A DNA stretch of 9,651 nucleotides, from contig NZ_CALDDG010000116.1 in NCBI RefSeq assembly GCF_937936435.1, forward strand, positions 1 to 9,651, written 5' to 3'. Source of the DNA: an uncultured Sulfuricurvum sp. GTDB lineage: Bacteria > Campylobacterota > Campylobacteria > Campylobacterales > Sulfurimonadaceae. Below, in pieces: positions 6,027 through 9,651 of this stretch; the stretch's first letter is position 1, and every line of letters begins with the position of its first letter. The position numbers and the translations under genes are program-made. The notes beneath the pieces are model-generated. The model made no database searches. It was not told the origin of the DNA and saw only the letters and a program-made list of their open reading frames with translations.

Positions 6027-7562
6027 ATGACCATCAACCAAATTGTTCGAAATACGGTGGAACGGCTTAAGGCCGAGGGCAAAGTATGGACACCCGATGT
6101 GTATGCCGAAACGTTTTGCGCCGAAGCGAAAAAGGCCGGATTTGCAGTCGAAGATTGCAGCGGCATAGATCGCTATATGACGCTGATAGATAAGAAAACG
6201 GCAGAGGAAATCAAACAATATCGTGTCAAAACGACGGCGGAACTGATCCGGTTTTTGATTTCGAAATTGAGCCGGATGAATCCCAACGAAGCCTCGCAGC
6301 TGGTTGAGTTGCTTAGCGCCTTAGCCAAAAAAATGGCGCAGAGTATCGATGTGCTTCATAATCCGGATGCCTCTGCGTTGGCGAAAAAAACCATCGCTAT
6401 CCTCGAAACGCAGGGAGGATCGACGCAGCTTGATTTGCTTAAACAAGCCTGGAGTAATTTCCTTTCTTTGTATGACGATACGTTTTTGATGAAGCTTTCT
6501 CATTTCGGATCGGTCGATACGGCTAATCTCCGCAAAACTATTGAGGGGCTAACACTGCATGAGGGGAAAGCATCGGGAATCGATCACACGAAAATGGTTC
6601 GTCTCCTTGTTTCGTCTCTTGTTCCTTCTATCGCTCCGAGTATGGACGATGCGACGATAGCCCTTTCACAAAAATTGCGCGAAAACCCTGATTATGTCGC
6701 TTCGCAAGAGTGTGAGAAAGAGCTAAAAACGGCTATTGCCATGCGCATTGCTTTGGACAAACAAAGCGTCGAAGATATGGTCGGAATCCTCGATAATCTT
6801 CTTGAAAAACTCTCTACCCAATTGATTGATTTGATCGAACGCAGTGAGAACTCGACGACAGAGATTCGGGAAGTGAAACGGGATCTCGAAGCACTGGAGA
6901 ACAATAAACCGAGCGATTTTAAAACGGCCCACAAACGGCTCTATACGATCGCCAGTGCTTTGGAAGAAAAAGTGGAAGTATTGACGAAGGATTTAAAAGT
7001 TCATAATGAAAAAGTGACCGAAATGGGGCAAAAAATCGCTTCTTTGGAAGAGGAACTTGCCCATGCGACACAGGCGTCTCGGGAAGATTTTTTGACTAAA
7101 CTTTATAATAAACGGGCTATTGAAGAGTATTTGAGCATTAAAGAAGCAGAGTTTGAACGCCACGGACGGGTGTTTAGCATAGCGATGCTGGATCTGGACT
7201 TTTTCAAATCGGTGAATGATACCTACGGGCATGAAGCGGGAGATGCGGTGTTGATCGCGTTTGCCAAAATTCTGAAAGAAGAAGCGCGCACGAGTGATAT
7301 TGTCGGCCGTTACGGCGGTGAGGAGTTTATGGCAATTTTAGGAGATACCGATATCGAAGGAGGTAAGGTTTTCTGCGAAAAAGTACGCCTCCACGTTGAG
7401 CAGGCCCATTTTATGTATCAGGGGCAACGGATTAAAGTGAGCATTAGTATCGGTATCGCGCAGCGTAGCGACTACCCTTCATTAAAAGCTTTGATTAACG
7501 GTTCGGACGAGCGTCTTTATGATGCCAAACGCAAAGGGCGAAACCGCGTCGAGCCGGCATGA
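6027..7562 (+). CDS. Soluble diguanylate cyclase (GGDEF) with uncharacterised helical N-terminal half
   Basis: Makes cyclic di-GMP from two GTP, by family knowledge. The protein has 511 residues, with no signal peptide or membrane span. The GGDEF domain covers about 354-511: DFLTKLYNKR (354-363), LDLDFFK with metal ligand Asp389 and Lys394, GHEAGD, then GGEEF (430-434), and the closing LYDAKRKGRNRV. The inhibitory I-site RTSD (421-424) has the same spacing to GGEEF as in PleD, predicting product feedback. Before it, about 275-350 is charged and heptad-like, a probable coiled coil for dimerisation. Residues 1-270 are predicted mostly helical and match no domain I can name; the TPDVYAETF segment (22-30) resembles the short N-terminal motif of other soluble GGDEF proteins. 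Its stop overlaps the folC start by four bases (ATGA). An in-frame GTG at 6000 would add nine residues and overlap lptE; ATG 6027 is preferred. Confidence 0.95.
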   Translation: MTINQIVRNTVERLKAEGKVWTPDVYAETFCAEAKKAGFAVEDCSGIDRYMTLIDKKTAEEIKQYRVKTTAELIRFLISKLSRMNPNEASQLVELLSALAKKMAQSIDVLHNPDASALAKKTIAILETQGGSTQLDLLKQAWSNFLSLYDDTFLMKLSHFGSVDTANLRKTIEGLTLHEGKASGIDHTKMVRLLVSSLVPSIAPSMDDATIALSQKLRENPDYVASQECEKELKTAIAMRIALDKQSVEDMVGILDNLLEKLSTQLIDLIERSENSTTEIREVKRDLEALENNKPSDFKTAHKRLYTIASALEEKVEVLTKDLKVHNEKVTEMGQKIASLEEELAHATQASREDFLTKLYNKRAIEEYLSIKEAEFERHGRVFSIAMLDLDFFKSVNDTYGHEAGDAVLIAFAKILKEEARTSDIVGRYGGEEFMAILGDTDIEGGKVFCEKVRLHVEQAHFMYQGQRIKVSISIGIAQRSDYPSLKALINGSDERLYDAKRKGRNRVEPA

Positions 7563-8704
7563 CATTAGACGATTTTTTAGCTCAAAAGCCTCTTTTTTAC
7601 GATGTTATCGATGTCGAGCGCTTTCCGAGGGCATATGCCGGGATCAGACATCTTCTCCCTTCGCCGAAAATTATTCATCTCGTCGGTACAAACGGAAAGG
7701 GGTCGACCGGCCGTTTTTTGGCCACGGCATTATACCGAAGCGGTAAATCGACAGGACACTATACCTCTCCCCATATTCTCAGGTTTAACGAGCGGATATG
7801 GATTAACGGCGATGAGATCGGCGATGCTGAGCTGGAGAATGCGCATCAAAAACTTTTGTCGATTCTCTCTTCCGATATTGCCGAAAGCCTGAGCTATTTT
7901 GAGTATACGACCCTGTTAGCGATGATCGCATATGAGGGGTGTGAGTATGTTGTGTGTGAAGCGGGATTGGGCGGAGAATTCGATGCGACGGCCGCTTTTG
8001 AGAAGGCATTGAGCATTTTTACCCCGATCGATTTCGATCATGCCGCTTTTTTGGGTGATACCATCGCCTCTATCGCCGCAACAAAACTGCGCAGTATGCA
8101 GAGCGTCGCCCTTTTGGGCAAACAAAAACACTCCGAAGTGGAGACAATTGCACATACGATTGCCGAAGAGAAAGGGTGCAAACTCTTAAATGTATCGGAA
8201 CTTCTGACTCCTCAGATCGAAGCAGCGGCATTGCATCTTGCCGAAAAAAACGGACTTAGCGATTATTTACGCGATAATCTTACTCTGGCGATGGCAGCGT
8301 ATTCACTTTTGGGATTTTCGCCGGAAGCGTCATTGTTCGATCAAGAAGCATTGTTCGGACGATTGAGCAAAATCGCCCCCAATGTCACCCTCGACGTAGG
8401 ACATAACGCATTGGCGGCACAATCGATCGCGCAGGCATATGCAGGGCGAAAAGTAACCCTCATCTACAACACCTACGGCGATAAAGATTACCGTGAGATA
8501 TTGACGCTTCTCTCTCCGGTTATCGAAGCTGTCGAGATCATCGACGTCTCTGAAGCTCGGATAGTGCCGAGAGCACTTTTGGAAGCGGTATTGGAAGAGT
8601 TGGCGATATCCTATAGCACATTTCAGACTCTCCGCAAGGAGAAAGAATATTTGGTTTTCGGTTCGTTCAGCGTCGCCGAAGCATTTTTAAAGAGGATTTC
8701 CTGA
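7559..8704 (+). CDS. folC: Folylpolyglutamate synthase / dihydrofolate synthase
   Basis: A Mur-ligase-family enzyme that uses ATP to join glutamate to dihydropteroate or to folates in the cytoplasm. The 381 residues are shorter than the 420-430 of E. coli FolC. Visible motifs are the P-loop GTNGKGST (43-50), TSPH (69-72) with FNERIWINGDEI, EAGLGGEFDAT (134-144), DFDHAAFLGDT (His161), Lys176 at the position carbamylated in the family, FGRLSKIAPNVTLDVGHN (Asp279, His282, Asn283) linking into the C-terminal domain, GDKD, and the closing LVFGSFSVAEAF. GGEFDATAAF departs from the usual GGRLDATN, losing the arginine and asparagine, so substrate preference could differ. The ATG overlaps the cyclase stop (ATGA) and no strong Shine-Dalgarno is seen, so it likely depends on reinitiation. 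Whether it has one or both activities cannot be told here. Confidence 0.95.
   Translation: MTLDDFLAQKPLFYDVIDVERFPRAYAGIRHLLPSPKIIHLVGTNGKGSTGRFLATALYRSGKSTGHYTSPHILRFNERIWINGDEIGDAELENAHQKLLSILSSDIAESLSYFEYTTLLAMIAYEGCEYVVCEAGLGGEFDATAAFEKALSIFTPIDFDHAAFLGDTIASIAATKLRSMQSVALLGKQKHSEVETIAHTIAEEKGCKLLNVSELLTPQIEAAALHLAEKNGLSDYLRDNLTLAMAAYSLLGFSPEASLFDQEALFGRLSKIAPNVTLDVGHNALAAQSIAQAYAGRKVTLIYNTYGDKDYREILTLLSPVIEAVEIIDVSEARIVPRALLEAVLEELAISYSTFQTLRKEKEYLVFGSFSVAEAFLKRIS
8691..8696 (+). promoter_or_regulatory. Ribosome binding site of mfd
   Basis: AGAGGA lies seven bases before the mfd ATG at 8704, within the last folC codons. It confirms the TGATG junction as the mfd start. Confidence 0.75.
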
Positions 8705-9651
8705 TGTCACAGGCACGATTTTACGAGTACTTACACAACAATCCCAAAAATCGGTGCGATATCCTCGTCTGTGAAGATGCGAAAGAGGCTGCGGAGCTCA
8801 GTGACGTTGCGACATTTTTGGAACTGCCGCACATCGTCCTACCCGATTTTCGTGCGGCCTATATGGATGATTTGCGCCCTTTCGGAGAGGAACTTTTTGC
8901 CCTTTTTCCCGCATTGAGGGAGTATTACGGTGCTACTAAAAAACCGTTACTTATCTCTCCGCTCAAAACATTGCTTTTTCCGTTTCCGAACGCTTCATTA
9001 TTACAAAGCGAGACGATCGAATTCGCTTCTCGGATCGATCTGAATGCGTTTAAAAATAAACTTATCCATTGGGGATATACCTTCGTCGATATGGTCGAGA
9101 TGGAAGGGGAAGTGTCGCATCGCGGTGATATCCTCGATATCTATGTGCCCAATCACAGCAACCCGTATCGGATCAGTCTATTCGACGACGAGGTCGAAGA
9201 GATTAAAGCGTTTGACGTCGAAACCCAGCGTACCGATAAAGAGGAGTTGGCTTCTATCGAAGTCACGAGCGCTTTTTTCTCTCTGAGCGAAGAGCAGTAC
9301 CGCACCTTCGAAAAAGCGATCGCATCTGCACAAAGCGACAGTTTTGTCAAAGATATAGCCTCGCTCGGATTTTGGGTCTTGGGCGACGAGGGGATCGATA
9401 TTTGCGAAGGGAAGAAGGTCCTCCGTATCCGGGAGATGAAATCGACGCTGGATGAGGCATACGGTTTGAATCAGCCGACACTGTCGCGTTCGAGACTCGA
9501 AGTCGATATTCTCCCCGAGTCCGAACGCTATTCTCCGCTGGGAGGCGGAAATTTCGAAACCCTGCGAAGCGTCCATAAAAACAAAAAGTTCACCCTCATC
9601 GCCGCAAGCGATACGCAGCTTAAAGCGGCGGGGATTTTCGATCTCAAGGGG
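8704..9651 (+). CDS. mfd: Transcription-repair coupling factor Mfd (5' end only)
   Basis: Mfd pushes or removes RNA polymerase stalled at DNA damage and recruits UvrA. The frame is open for 316 codons to the window edge, about a third of a typical Mfd. The part present is the N-terminal UvrB-like module: an alpha/beta start, PDFRAAYMDDLRPF (47-60), SPLKTLLFPFP, then GEVSHRGDILDIYVP (135-149) and RISLFDDEVEEIKAFD with TQRT (up to 177), the conserved strand-rich segment shared by Mfd and UvrB. The RNA-polymerase-interaction domain, the helicase motor and the C-terminal domain lie beyond the window. UvrB was considered; the lack of the UvrB P-loop near the N-terminus and the degenerate early module favour Mfd. 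The ATG overlaps the folC stop by one base (TGATG). Confidence 0.93.
   Translation, partial: MSQARFYEYLHNNPKNRCDILVCEDAKEAAELSDVATFLELPHIVLPDFRAAYMDDLRPFGEELFALFPALREYYGATKKPLLISPLKTLLFPFPNASLLQSETIEFASRIDLNAFKNKLIHWGYTFVDMVEMEGEVSHRGDILDIYVPNHSNPYRISLFDDEVEEIKAFDVETQRTDKEELASIEVTSAFFSLSEEQYRTFEKAIASAQSDSFVKDIASLGFWVLGDEGIDICEGKKVLRIREMKSTLDEAYGLNQPTLSRSRLEVDILPESERYSPLGGGNFETLRSVHKNKKFTLIAASDTQLKAAGIFDLKG

Noticed and set aside
7092..7109. TTGACT (7092-7097) and TATAAT (7104-7109) inside the cyclase gene as a promoter for folC-mfd
   Set aside because: The spacer is only six bases, and the sequence encodes the conserved LTKLYNKR motif. A -10-only promoter cannot be excluded but is unsupported.
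1..9651. CRISPR arrays, tRNA or rRNA genes, insertion sequences, phage or defence genes
   Set aside because: Nearly every base is taken by recognised + strand genes, and no repeats, tRNA-like folds or transposase motifs were seen.

Overview
The window is a dense, single-strand stretch of bacterial chromosome. Nine protein-coding genes, all on the + strand, fill it: yajC (3' end only), secD, secF, a small four-helix membrane protein, leuS, lptE, a GGDEF diguanylate cyclase, folC and mfd (5' end only). The gene order matches, from memory, the yajC-secD-secF / leuS / lptE / folC / mfd neighbourhood of Campylobacterota (Helicobacter, Campylobacter, Sulfurimonas and relatives). A base composition near half G+C is high for that phylum and suggests a free-living sulfur-oxidiser type such as Sulfuricurvum. 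That genus guess rests on composition and gene order only.

Layout: positions 1-2696 encode the Sec accessory complex (YajC, SecD, SecF), which uses the proton motive force to help export proteins. Positions 2711-3052 encode a conserved small inner-membrane protein of unknown function (probably the family catalogued as DUF6394). Positions 3066-5513 encode leucyl-tRNA synthetase, read from a TTG start. Positions 5516-6016 encode the LPS-assembly lipoprotein LptE. Positions 6027-7562 encode a soluble diguanylate cyclase with a long uncharacterised helical N-terminal half. Positions 7559-8704 encode folylpolyglutamate/dihydrofolate synthase, and 8704-9651 the first third of the transcription-repair coupling factor Mfd.

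Neighbouring genes overlap (11, 1, 4 and 1 bases) or are separated by at most 14 bases. About 39 bases between the first and last gene are non-coding. I see no convincing internal promoter, terminator, RNA gene, mobile element, repeat array or CRISPR. The simplest reading is one long, translationally coupled transcription unit that begins upstream of the window and continues past it. There is no gap over 300 bases.

Most of this is housekeeping. I do not see a clear new biological system. The two parts that deserve a second look are the unknown membrane protein placed between secF and leuS, which has acidic and histidine residues inside a predicted membrane helix, and the diguanylate cyclase, which has intact active and inhibitory sites and a sensory half I cannot assign. 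LeuRS also appears to lack the leucine-specific domain usual in bacterial enzymes.
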